Assembly (NCBI GenBank): GCA_946902985.2
Contig: OX336400.1
Coordinates: forward strand, 171,751,043-171,815,042
Direction: 5' to 3'
DNA: 64,000 bases
DNA from: Meconema thalassinum
Lineage: Eukaryota > Arthropoda > Insecta > Orthoptera > Tettigoniidae
Made by a program: the position numbers and the translations under genes. This document shows positions 37,195 through 46,600 of this stretch, piece by piece. Each line of letters starts with the position of its first letter. Position 1 is the stretch's first letter. The notes under the pieces are model-generated. The model was not told where the DNA came from, did not search any database, and worked only from the letters and a program-made list of their open reading frames with translations.

Positions 37195-40100
37195 CTACCA
37201 TGGTTCACTTCGACGATATTTCTTTAGGTTGGCAGCGTTGTAAACTGACATTGTTCCTGTGCTTAATTCTTTCACTCTGTAAGCATTATTTCCAAGGTTT
37301 CTTGCGATAGAATAGGGTCCTATGAATTTTTCGCAGAACTTACTAAAGATTTTCTTTTCTGGGTCCGATATAGCAGGTCGTTTTACCAAAACGAGCTGGT
37401 TGACTTCAAGATCACCGTGGAACCTCTTATTTCTTACTCGCCGTAATCTGCGGTCTGCTTGTTTCCTCATGTATTCTCTCGTTCTTTCAATTCTCAAGTC
37501 TGGTGCTATCATGGGATCTTGTGGACAGTTAATGATGCTTTTCCACGTTCTTACTGGATACTCGTTCTTGTGTAGGACCATAGGGATTTGTCCTGTTGAC
37601 TCGTGCCTGGTAGAATTCATGCATGTCTCTACGTCCTTAATTTTATCGACCCATTTGTGGTGTTCGTTCGGAATGAAGATCCTTAAATATGCAGTTACAG
37701 ATTTAATTACTCTCTCGCTTGGATTAGCTTGGGCATGTCGGATACTGCTTAAAACATGTTTTATACCCATGTCTTCCATTCCTTTCTTGAATTCGGCGCT
37801 TGTGAAATAACTGCCGTGATCTGATAATATAAACTCTGGTTTTCCAAGGGTTGGAATAACTTTATTACGAATGCGACTGAGTACCTGCTTCGATGTTGTT
37901 TTCTGAATAGGGCATAGTACTACAAACTTAGAGAATACATCAATGCACACTAGCAAATGACGGCAACCTCGCCTTCCCTTCGGGATTGGACCGAAACAGT
38001 CGAGTGCCAGTAGCTCACATGGTTTCTGAGGTAGCAATGGTCTGGGATACTGCCTCATTAAGTAATTATTGGGCTTTGTCCTCTGACACGGATCACAAGT
38101 TGTAATGACGTCACATATAGTTGTTCTCATACGTGGCCATGTAAATGTCTCTCCTATAGTCGCTTCGCACTTATCTACGCCCACATGACCGTAACTTTCG
38201 TGCGTATGCCATGTCAATCCTCGTTGTAACGATGCAGGTACTAATATGCGTAACTTGGTGTGGTCATTATCTACCCATTTGTGTAGCAAATTGTTGACAT
38301 AAACATATCTTCCTTCTTTGGCTTTCGCTTCTCGAAATGCAGGTGTTCCTGTAGGTAGTTGCTTTTTGAAGTATTTAATTAATAGCATCATCCATGGTTC
38401 CGCTTCCTGTTCTCGCTGTATCTCACGTAACTCCTCCAAGAATTTCCGGTCCTTCGGTGTTAACTCCAAGTGTTGTACCATCGCTGTTTCTTCATTATCA
38501 GGCTCTGGGTTCCTGCTGAGTGCATCCGGTATCACGTTCATCTTCCCTGGACAATGTTCAATTTCAATGCTGAACTGCTGAATGTATATAGACCAACGTG
38601 TCACACGTTCGCTTGCCATTGACGTCTTAAACAAGAATGTTAATGCCTTGTGGTCAGTTCTGACAACAATAGGGTAACCATAGATTATTCGTTTCCATTG
38701 TTGGAGCGCATGAAGAATGGCCAACAATTCTAGCTCGGTTACAGTATAATTTCGTTCGTGCTTACGCAATTTTCGGCTGACAAATGCCAAATATGTTTTG
38801 TGCTGCGGGTTCGCTGGATCCTCTTGGTAGATCATAGCACCTATCCCAATTAGTGAAGCATCCGCTTGGATTATACATTTGAGCTTGAAATCTGGATAGC
38901 CTAATTTAATGCAGTTTTCCAATAGCTGTTTTGTTGCTTGGAATGCCTTCTCACATTCCGCGTTCCATGACCATTTGTTATTTTTCTTTAACATTTCTTG
39001 CATAGGAGCTACAGTCTCTGTATAACCTGGACAGTTTTCTTTAAAGAATCCCGTTACGCCTAAGAAAGCCCGAATGTGCTTGACTCTCGTTGGTGTAGGG
39101 AAATTCTTTATCGCTTCAATCTTGGCTGGGTTAGGCTTCACTCCCTCCTTGTCAATGACGTGAACCAAATATAAGATCTCGCTCTTGAAGAAATGCGATT
39201 TCTTCAGGTTTACTTTGAAATTCGATGCTTTCAAGTTGCCCAATACTTTATCTAAATTTTCCATGTGAGTTTCAATGTTGTCAGATGCCAACAGAATGTC
39301 GTCAATGTATCGCACCGTCATCTCCTTTACTTCCTCGGTTAGGTTCCGGTCCAGTGCTCGGATTAAAGCACAGCCCGCTGTTTTGACCCCAAAAGGCATT
39401 CTGACGAAACAATATGTCTGGTTATCGAATAAGAAGCCAGTTAGAAGCTGTGACTTCTCATCCAATTCAAGATGATGGAACGAGCTCGTCAGATCGACCG
39501 ATGAATAAATGCTCTTGTTTTTAAAGCCTTTTAATACGTCTCTGATAATTGGCGCTCTGTCATACTCAGGAAAAATGAGTCTCATGTTAAGATTTCTGGC
39601 ATCTAAACAAAGTCTAATAGATCCATTTGGTTTTGTGACTGCCAAAATCGCATTTAGATAAGGTGTAGGTGTCTTCCTTATCACTCCAGCTTCTAACATC
39701 TCATCTATAATAATTTTAACTTGACCACGATATTTTTCAGGAATTGGGTACAATCTGCTTTTGAAAGGTGACCAGTCCTCGACTTGCATAGAGTACTTGA
39801 AATTTAAAATTTTCCCAGGTACTGTATCAAATACTGATTTGTGCTTCCTCAAAATCTCTTCCAACTGTTTTCTGTGTTCATCCCCAAGTTGAATGTCCTT
39901 GAGCCGCTCCTGTAGTAACTCTTCAAATTGTGCATCACTGTCATCTCCTTCTGTTAATAAAGACCATATCTCCTGGGATTCTATCTCCTCATCTAGTTCC
40001 ACAACAGCCCCTCCTACGATGTTATCTTCCGCCTTTCGTACCTCCTCTTCCGTCTCTTCTGATATTGCTTCCAATGCCCAAGAATTTACATCTCTTCCGG

Positions 40101-40692
40101 TAGTGATTTCATCCATATGCAATCCCACGTTTTTCAGCTGGTCATATTCTCTAAAACTGACTGTATTCTTGTGTAAATCTATCACTGCTTGATAGTCACA
40201 AATGAAATTTGCACCAAGAATTATATTGAAATTCATCTTTGCCATGATAATGAATGTTTGCCCAAAAGTATGTTCCAATATGTTCAGCTCTAAGTGTGCC
40301 TGACGTTTACAAGTAACGGTGCGTTCAGGAATAACACCCCTCACTTTGAGCTGTGGTACCGGAATTACAGGAATATTCTGAGTCCGTCCCAACTCTCGAA
40401 CCAAGGCCTCCGATACTAGACTGATCTGTGACCCTGTATCCAATAAACATCTTATATTAATTCCACCAATCCTTGCGTAAATAATGGGTAATTGCCTAAT
40501 TTCATCTTTCCGTGGTTTCACCGTCTCCTCCAGGCAATCTTCTGGTAAAGCAATCCATTCTTGTATGTTTGCTACTATCCATCCATCATCAACTTCCGAC
40601 TGTTGTGTTTTGAGACTGTCTCCTTGATCCAAAATTAACATTTTTTTTAGCTCCATTTCGACTCCCATCGTCCTTCTGTCGCTCATGTCCAT
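37195..40692 (-). CDS. Pol polyprotein: protease, RT, RNase H, integrase (1165 aa)
   Basis: Enzymatic polyprotein for copying and integrating the retrotransposon. Seen in order: aspartic protease (DTG at residues 85-87, ILG at 158-160); reverse transcriptase about 310-500 (first Asp in SSVDLTSSFH at 400, RMPFG, catalytic YIDD at 462-465); RNase H about 605-730 (Asp 611, Glu 653, Asp 680); a linker; integrase with an HHCC zinc site (H831, H836, C866, C869) and a DDE core (D898, D958, E993). The order RT-RNase H-integrase marks Ty3/gypsy. All catalytic residues are present and the frame is uninterrupted. The first ATG at 40692 overlaps the end of gag by 104 nt. The frame is open back only to 40707, just after a TGA, and lies +1 (equivalently -2) to gag. 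No chromodomain is recognised. Confidence 0.94.
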   Translation of the reverse strand: MDMSDRRTMGVEMELKKMLILDQGDSLKTQQSEVDDGWIVANIQEWIALPEDCLEETVKPRKDEIRQLPIIYARIGGINIRCLLDTGSQISLVSEALVRELGRTQNIPVIPVPQLKVRGVIPERTVTCKRQAHLELNILEHTFGQTFIIMAKMNFNIILGANFICDYQAVIDLHKNTVSFREYDQLKNVGLHMDEITTGRDVNSWALEAISEETEEEVRKAEDNIVGGAVVELDEEIESQEIWSLLTEGDDSDAQFEELLQERLKDIQLGDEHRKQLEEILRKHKSVFDTVPGKILNFKYSMQVEDWSPFKSRLYPIPEKYRGQVKIIIDEMLEAGVIRKTPTPYLNAILAVTKPNGSIRLCLDARNLNMRLIFPEYDRAPIIRDVLKGFKNKSIYSSVDLTSSFHHLELDEKSQLLTGFLFDNQTYCFVRMPFGVKTAGCALIRALDRNLTEEVKEMTVRYIDDILLASDNIETHMENLDKVLGNLKASNFKVNLKKSHFFKSEILYLVHVIDKEGVKPNPAKIEAIKNFPTPTRVKHIRAFLGVTGFFKENCPGYTETVAPMQEMLKKNNKWSWNAECEKAFQATKQLLENCIKLGYPDFKLKCIIQADASLIGIGAMIYQEDPANPQHKTYLAFVSRKLRKHERNYTVTELELLAILHALQQWKRIIYGYPIVVRTDHKALTFLFKTSMASERVTRWSIYIQQFSIEIEHCPGKMNVIPDALSRNPEPDNEETAMVQHLELTPKDRKFLEELREIQREQEAEPWMMLLIKYFKKQLPTGTPAFREAKAKEGRYVYVNNLLHKWVDNDHTKLRILVPASLQRGLTWHTHESYGHVGVDKCEATIGETFTWPRMRTTICDVITTCDPCQRTKPNNYLMRQYPRPLLPQKPCELLALDCFGPIPKGRRGCRHLLVCIDVFSKFVVLCPIQKTTSKQVLSRIRNKVIPTLGKPEFILSDHGSYFTSAEFKKGMEDMGIKHVLSSIRHAQANPSERVIKSVTAYLRIFIPNEHHKWVDKIKDVETCMNSTRHESTGQIPMVLHKNEYPVRTWKSIINCPQDPMIAPDLRIERTREYMRKQADRRLRRVRNKRFHGDLEVNQLVLVKRPAISDPEKKIFSKFCEKFIGPYSIARNLGNNAYRVKELSTGTMSVYNAANLKKYRRSEPW

Positions 40693-43045
40693 GATATTCC
40701 TCTTGTCTCAGTAGACTTCCAGCTTCCTCAGTATGTGTATCCGGGTTCTTTCTGTTCCCAATGGCCTTTTCCCATCTTCCTAGCTCTCCACCTTGATTAG
40801 CGTGTAACTCCTCTAAGTAATTTTGTGATTGAGCGTGCCTATCATCCCAGTCATCTCGATAGTTACGTTGATCTCCTTGATTTTGATCTCTCCTTCCTTT
40901 CCATCGTTGATTGGCATTATAATCACCGTATCTTCCATAAGGCCTGTCATTCCTTCGATTATCACGCCATTGTTGATATCCTCTCTGTTGGTATCTATTG
41001 TTGCCCTGGTATCTATTGTTGTAGTAATTTTCGTTACGCTGATATGGTCTGTTTTCCCCTTCTTCCTGGTTTCGCCTAGGTGTGGAGGTGCTCGTATTAG
41101 TACCCTGCGTTTTAGTATTTCCCTGTTTTGTCTTTACGACCTCTGTAGTGTTGACTAATTCCAGCTGTCTTCCTCCTCTAAAATGACTATGAGATGTGGT
41201 CTCATCTATTTGCCGTAATATCTGCTCTGCATGTAGGGCCGTACTGACGTTTGCTGCTACTAGCACTTGCTGTACATTAACTGGCATTTGCCTTGCTATT
41301 GTCATCACCAAATCTGATTCGTTTAATGGGTAATCCAGATCGCGAAATTTTAGCATTTGCATGTTAAAGAAATCTGAGTATTTTGTCTGCTGGGTAGTTT
41401 GGTATTTTCTAGAGTAAAGCTCCATTCTTAAACTCTGTTGTATGGCGGGAGACCAGTATTTGTGCAGAAACGCTAAGTTAAAGTCTGACATGGTTCCAAA
41501 TGTATATTTGAAACTTAAAAACCAGGTGAGAACATTCCCTGATAAAAATCTCTCCATCATTCTCAATCTACGTGCTTCAGGTACCCCAGTGTCATTAAAA
41601 TGGTCTTCAATCTCTTTGATAAAGGCCTTAGGTGTTACCCCTGAATTTTCGGTGTATTTCTGCGGTTTGTAGTCATTTGAGCGAATTACTTGAATAAGTT
41701 GTGTGGGCTGATGACCGTCCTGTGGTGTTGAGCTCCTATCTACGTTCTTACGAAATCCTTCCGTGTTTGTTGTTAATGGGCTCTCTGCTTGAGTGTGACT
41801 TCCTGCTATGCTGGGTTGGGGACTATGTGAGTCATCCTGCTTGTCTTTCAATACTCCCGTTTTAAATATAGACGATTGTTCTAATGAGCGAAGTTCGGCT
41901 TTAATGATCCTGTCTGTCTGCTCTTTAAGTCTATTTTTTACCTCTTGCTCCAAAGCTTGAATACGCGTGTGGTTTTCGCCTACTGTTTTAATAATGGTGG
42001 ATCTTTCCTCTCTAGAATCAATATTCATTTTCTTCCAATCTTTCCTGATCTGTTCTTTAATCGTGCTTATTTTTTCTTCAATTTGGCTCTTATTTTCATC
42101 GTGATTATTTTCTATCTGGCTTAGCCTTTCGTCTAATGTACTCTTAAATTGTTCTTGTTCAGTTTCTAGGCTTTTCCACTGTTCCGCTGATTTTATCTCT
42201 AGACGGCCCATATCTTTAATTATGCCTGATATGTTCTCATCTACTGCTGATATTTGTTGTTGAATGACCCTGCCACTTTTCTCCATCTCCTTAAATCGAC
42301 CTTCCAACTTATCCTGGGCTATTTTGACCTCGCTTGTATTCATTGTGCATGCTATTTCAATCTGCTCTAATTTAGCTAACACCGTTTCATCGAGAATGCT
42401 AAGTTTTTTATCGAAAATACTCTCCATTTGTTTAATCTGCTCTAATTGTTTCTCATTATTTTTGCTTACATCAAGGGCCAGTAATATCATCTGTTGGTTT
42501 GTGTGCTCTTTCATCTCTGCGGTTAACGAAGCTAATTGGTTCGTGTTTTTATTATTTTGCGCCTCTAACTGTGAATTTATAGTGTCATTAATTTCATTCT
42601 TTAATAACCTAGCTTGTTCCGCCTGATATTCATTTTGCTCAATTCTACTGTTATTTAACTGTGTCCGCAATGATTCACTTTGTTCTAACAGTTTAGTATT
42701 TAGCGATTTACTTTGTTCTGACAGTTTAGTATTTAGCGATTCACTTTGCTCTAACAGTTTAGTATTTAGCGATTCACTTTGTTCTGACAGTTTAGTATTT
42801 ATTTGTTCAGATAATTTTGTATTCAACGCTTCACTTTGCTCTACCATACTAGTGTTTATTTGTTCAGATAATTTTGTATTCAACGCTTCACTTTGCTCTA
42901 CCATACTAGTGTTTATAGATTGACTCTGTTCTGATAATTTAGTGTTCAACGCTTCACTTTGCTCTGCTAATTTAGTATCCAACAATTCCTGCGTTCTCCT
43001 CGCTGCACTTTCAATGATCTCCTGGATCTGTGCCACCGTTGCCAT
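40589..43045 (-). CDS. Gag-like structural protein (818 aa)
   Basis: Forms the particle that packages element RNA. Residues about 27-130 are near-perfect repeats of 9-11 residues (LNTKLSEQSES type), followed by long Glu/Gln/Lys-rich coiled coil to about 390. A Gag-like helical region lies around 450-610 (motifs FIKEIEDHF, LTWFLSFK, FRDLDYPL). The C-terminal third is rich in Arg, Asn, Gln and Tyr (RYQGNNRYQQRGYQQW type) and probably binds RNA. No CCHC zinc knuckle is present, which is unusual. At 818 residues it is much longer than typical gypsy Gags because of the coiled coil. Start ATG at 43045 is the first in a long open frame, about 616 nt after the 5' LTR. Identification rests on position upstream of pol and on composition. 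Confidence 0.85.
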   Translation of the reverse strand: MATVAQIQEIIESAARRTQELLDTKLAEQSEALNTKLSEQSQSINTSMVEQSEALNTKLSEQINTSMVEQSEALNTKLSEQINTKLSEQSESLNTKLLEQSESLNTKLSEQSKSLNTKLLEQSESLRTQLNNSRIEQNEYQAEQARLLKNEINDTINSQLEAQNNKNTNQLASLTAEMKEHTNQQMILLALDVSKNNEKQLEQIKQMESIFDKKLSILDETVLAKLEQIEIACTMNTSEVKIAQDKLEGRFKEMEKSGRVIQQQISAVDENISGIIKDMGRLEIKSAEQWKSLETEQEQFKSTLDERLSQIENNHDENKSQIEEKISTIKEQIRKDWKKMNIDSREERSTIIKTVGENHTRIQALEQEVKNRLKEQTDRIIKAELRSLEQSSIFKTGVLKDKQDDSHSPQPSIAGSHTQAESPLTTNTEGFRKNVDRSSTPQDGHQPTQLIQVIRSNDYKPQKYTENSGVTPKAFIKEIEDHFNDTGVPEARRLRMMERFLSGNVLTWFLSFKYTFGTMSDFNLAFLHKYWSPAIQQSLRMELYSRKYQTTQQTKYSDFFNMQMLKFRDLDYPLNESDLVMTIARQMPVNVQQVLVAANVSTALHAEQILRQIDETTSHSHFRGGRQLELVNTTEVVKTKQGNTKTQGTNTSTSTPRRNQEEGENRPYQRNENYYNNRYQGNNRYQQRGYQQWRDNRRNDRPYGRYGDYNANQRWKGRRDQNQGDQRNYRDDWDDRHAQSQNYLEELHANQGGELGRWEKAIGNRKNPDTHTEEAGSLLRQEEYHGHERQKDDGSRNGAKKNVNFGSRRQSQNTTVGS
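40641..40648 (-). promoter_or_regulatory. A8 run in the gag-pol overlap, candidate shift site
   Basis: Eight A on the minus strand (T8 on plus) lie inside the 118-nt window where both gag and pol frames are open. In gag frame it reads GCT AAA AAA AAT; in pol frame CTA AAA AAA ATG. It could allow slippage into pol, but pol also has its own ATGs at 40692, 40686 and 40668, so reinitiation is an alternative. Confidence 0.4.
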
Positions 43046-43630
43046 GTTTTACAATATATATGAGACATATGGGAAATGGCCTACGCCAATGCCCTTTGAC
43101 ACGCACATAAATCCAATGCACATTTAATTTCTTTATCCTACTCAGTTCATTTATTTTTACCTTTAATCCCATTAGTTGATTGCATCTCTGAGTAGTTCTA
43201 GTTATACTCAATTTAATTTTAACCCCAAGCACATATTTAGTCATTAAACAGTTATCCTGATCTGATATTAACACTGACTAATTAACAAAGTATTAATTGT
43301 CATTTTAGGCTACAGCCTCCTAATATTTCCATGAGTTTGACTTTCTAAACAAATCTAGTTTTAACTTTATCATTGGGCGCCCGGTATCACATCTTAATTT
43401 TACTTTAATTTAAAGGACAACAACGTGAACCGTATTTTACATTGCAAACTCCTGATTTTAATTTATCTTTCACACATTTGGCGGTATCCACTTCGCCTTA
43501 ACTACTTTTAATAAAATATCACTTCCCGGTGATTAAATACTGTCATATCTGCCTGCACTTGCGGCATACCAGTTTTACTCAAATACGCCACTATTGACAT
43601 GTGTAATCTCCCCGTTACACCACAGTGAAT

Positions 43631-43650
43631 AGCCCCACCGTTGGCCGCCA
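43631..43650 (-). promoter_or_regulatory. Candidate tRNA primer-binding site
   Basis: Minus-strand TGGCGGCCAACGGTGGGGCT begins with TGG as a PBS should, but 11 nt past the LTR end instead of directly beside it. The complement AGCCCCACCGTTGGCC is identical to 12016-12031 in the tRNA-like part of a SINE, which supports a tRNA origin. The exact tRNA is not identified. Confidence 0.55.
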
Positions 43651-43661
43651 GTTTTCACCTA

Positions 43662-46600
43662 TGAACCCTTCAGAATAGCAGTGTTTTATGCAAGAATCTT
43701 AGATCAAGGGGTCGCGTTCAGTTCATAGTGTGGTGTTTACGTCCGCCAAACTACGTGCTTTTCTGAGGCAAGGGTTATAGGATGAAAACTATAACTAAGA
43801 AAGAAAGGAGACAAAGCGTAAGATAATAACAAGATTTAATAACTAATTTGTGCATAAAAGAATAAAACAAACAATAATAAACAAAATCCTCCCTGAATTT
43901 CCCCTGACAGGAATATTTATCACTTTGAGGAGTCAGATGGATCTCCCCTTTTCTAATAAAATGTGGATCCAAGTTCCACTATCTTGCATGTGAATTTATG
44001 TTCGCGTGATGACTACCTACGAAAAATGAGTACTTGGATGATCATTTGTTCACAACGGGTTAACAGCCACGGTGCTCACGAACAATCATCTCGTAAAATC
44101 AACTTTTATGGCTATGGGCATAACATTAATAAAAATCCTTAAATCTAACTCTGACACACATATTACAACTCTACTATTTACAGGCATCTCCCTGAGACCC
44201 TTATTAGTGTGGTGACACACTTATCCAAATGAGCTCCCACCATGGCCAGATACTCAACAACAAGGAAACACAGCGCCGCACGTGACTCACGGGCCACTGA
44301 CATGTACAATAAACAAAGAATAAACCAATAACAACAAACAACCTGAGTGGTTAAGATTACTTTATATTAACAAAACTGCATGTTAATGAAACGCTTCGAA
44401 GGTAATCGTGTTTCGTAGGCAACTCCCATTTATTTAAACAATTTTACCATTGATCAGTTTCTCACATTTATATTTATTTTCAAGTAATTGGGAGCCAGTC
44501 GTGCACTCCACTTTAATGAGCTCTGCTTGCGAAACTCAGTCAGCCCTTGTGACAACAACTCACCCCTTTCCACAATACCAGTCATGTCCCCCATCCAGTG
44601 TATATAAATAGCCGACCCGCTGAACTGTTATCTCAAGGAATCAACAGCCGCTAACATCTCCTCCCACTCAACATATGGTCAGACAATAATCACATATCCA
44701 TAATTGTCCTCGCAAGGATATAATATGAATCTGGTACCAAGCTGACAGAAATCAGTCTCTGCTGAAGTTCCCGCTTGTAATACCACAACAATATACTCAC
44801 AGTACACACATCTGGGACTGACATAACGCCTTTCACATGGGTCTGCTGAATTAAAGCTCGCAAACATTTAACACAATATTTAAAACCTACGATAGAGCTG
44901 AGTACTCTTCGTCACAAATTACATTGCTCCAAAGGCAATAATCACACTGAATCTGATCAATAATAATTTTCAACAAAATTTTAATTACCCTCCAATCTAC
45001 TATATAATTATCTTAATTCAGTCCTACTTCTGAAACACGACATATCTCCGAGAGACGTTTTTAACCGCACTTCGTAACCTAGGCGAACACGGCCGTTCAC
45101 ATAGATACGTTAGTTAACACAACACAAAGAAAAGAACCTTCCATTAACTACCATTGTGCGAGCTGCTTCCAAACAAAAGTGTGTCAGATCAAACTAAATA
45201 TACTACATTGATCACACAAGCAAAGTATTTACAAAAACAAGATGTTCAGTAAAGAACATATAGCCTACTTTCCCCTAAAAGCATGGGTATTGTTATAACT
45301 CTTTGTCCTTTTCAAGGAGTATGATTGAATGTTGGTTGTAGGAGCTTGTTGAAATACAACGTGCTATAGGGATATTAAACATGAATATGAGGTGCCCTTT
45401 GCTAGTGCTACCTCTGTACCAAATTTCGTTCAATTCGGTTTCACCGTGTTTGAATTGATAGGGGGAATCTATTTGCACACATACTTGGCCACCATCTGCA
45501 AACTATTGGGCTGATGTTCTTGCAGTTTGGTCAGAATATGTTTCCCACATAAAGATATGGTGTTGCAAAATTAGGTAGAGACTAGATTATTAGGTTGGTC
45601 GTAATTACATTTTAGCTTTTAACATTTGGGTGGCCGCGATTACGTTTCCATCAAGATAGCGGTGATATAAAACATGACACTGAGGTGCCCTTTGCTAGTG
45701 CTACCTCTATACCAAATTTCGTTCCATTTGGTTTCAGCGTGTTTGAATTAATAGGGGGAATCGATTCTGACACAAAGATGGCCGCCATCCGCAAACTATT
45801 AGGCGAATGACCTATTAGATTGGTCAAAGGATGCTTCCTCCATAAAGGTATGTAGTTGCAAAATTTGGTAGAGATCGGATGATTAGGTTAATCGTAATTT
45901 GATTTAAGCTTTGAACATTCGTGTGGCCGCCATTACGTTTCAGTCAAGATGGCGGCGATATAAAACATGACACTGAGGTGCCCTTTGCTAGTACTACCTC
46001 TGTACCAAATTTCGTTCCATTCGGTTCCACCGTGTTCGAATTAATAGGGGGAATCAATTTTGACATAAAGATGGCCGCCATCCGCAAACTATCAGGTGAA
46101 TGACCTATTAGATTGGTCAAATGATGCTCCCTCCATAAAGGTATGTAGTTGCAAAATGTGGTAGAGATCGGATGATTAGGTTAATCGTAATTTGATTTAA
46201 GCTTTGAACATTTGTGTGGCCGCCATTACGTTTCCGTCAAGATGGCGGCGATATAAAACATGACACTGAGGTGCCTTTTGTTAGTACTACCTCCGTACCA
46301 AATTTCGTTCAATTCGGTTGCACCGTGTTCGAATTAATAGGGGGAATCGATTTTCACACAAAGATGGCCGCCATCCGCAAACTATTACGCTGATGACCTA
46401 TTGGTTTGGTCAAAGGATGCTCCCCCCATAAAGGTATGATGTTGCAAAATTTGGTAGAGATCGGATGATTAGGTTAATCGTAATTTGATTTAAGCTTTGA
46501 ACATTTGTGTGGCCGCCATTACGTTTCCGTCAAGATGGCGGCGATATAAAACGTGACACTGAGGTGCCTTTTGTTAGTACTACCTCTGTACCAAATTTCG

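Noticed and set aside
37322..42626. Plus-strand ORFs opposite gag and pol
   Set aside because: Antisense shadows; no recognised domain.
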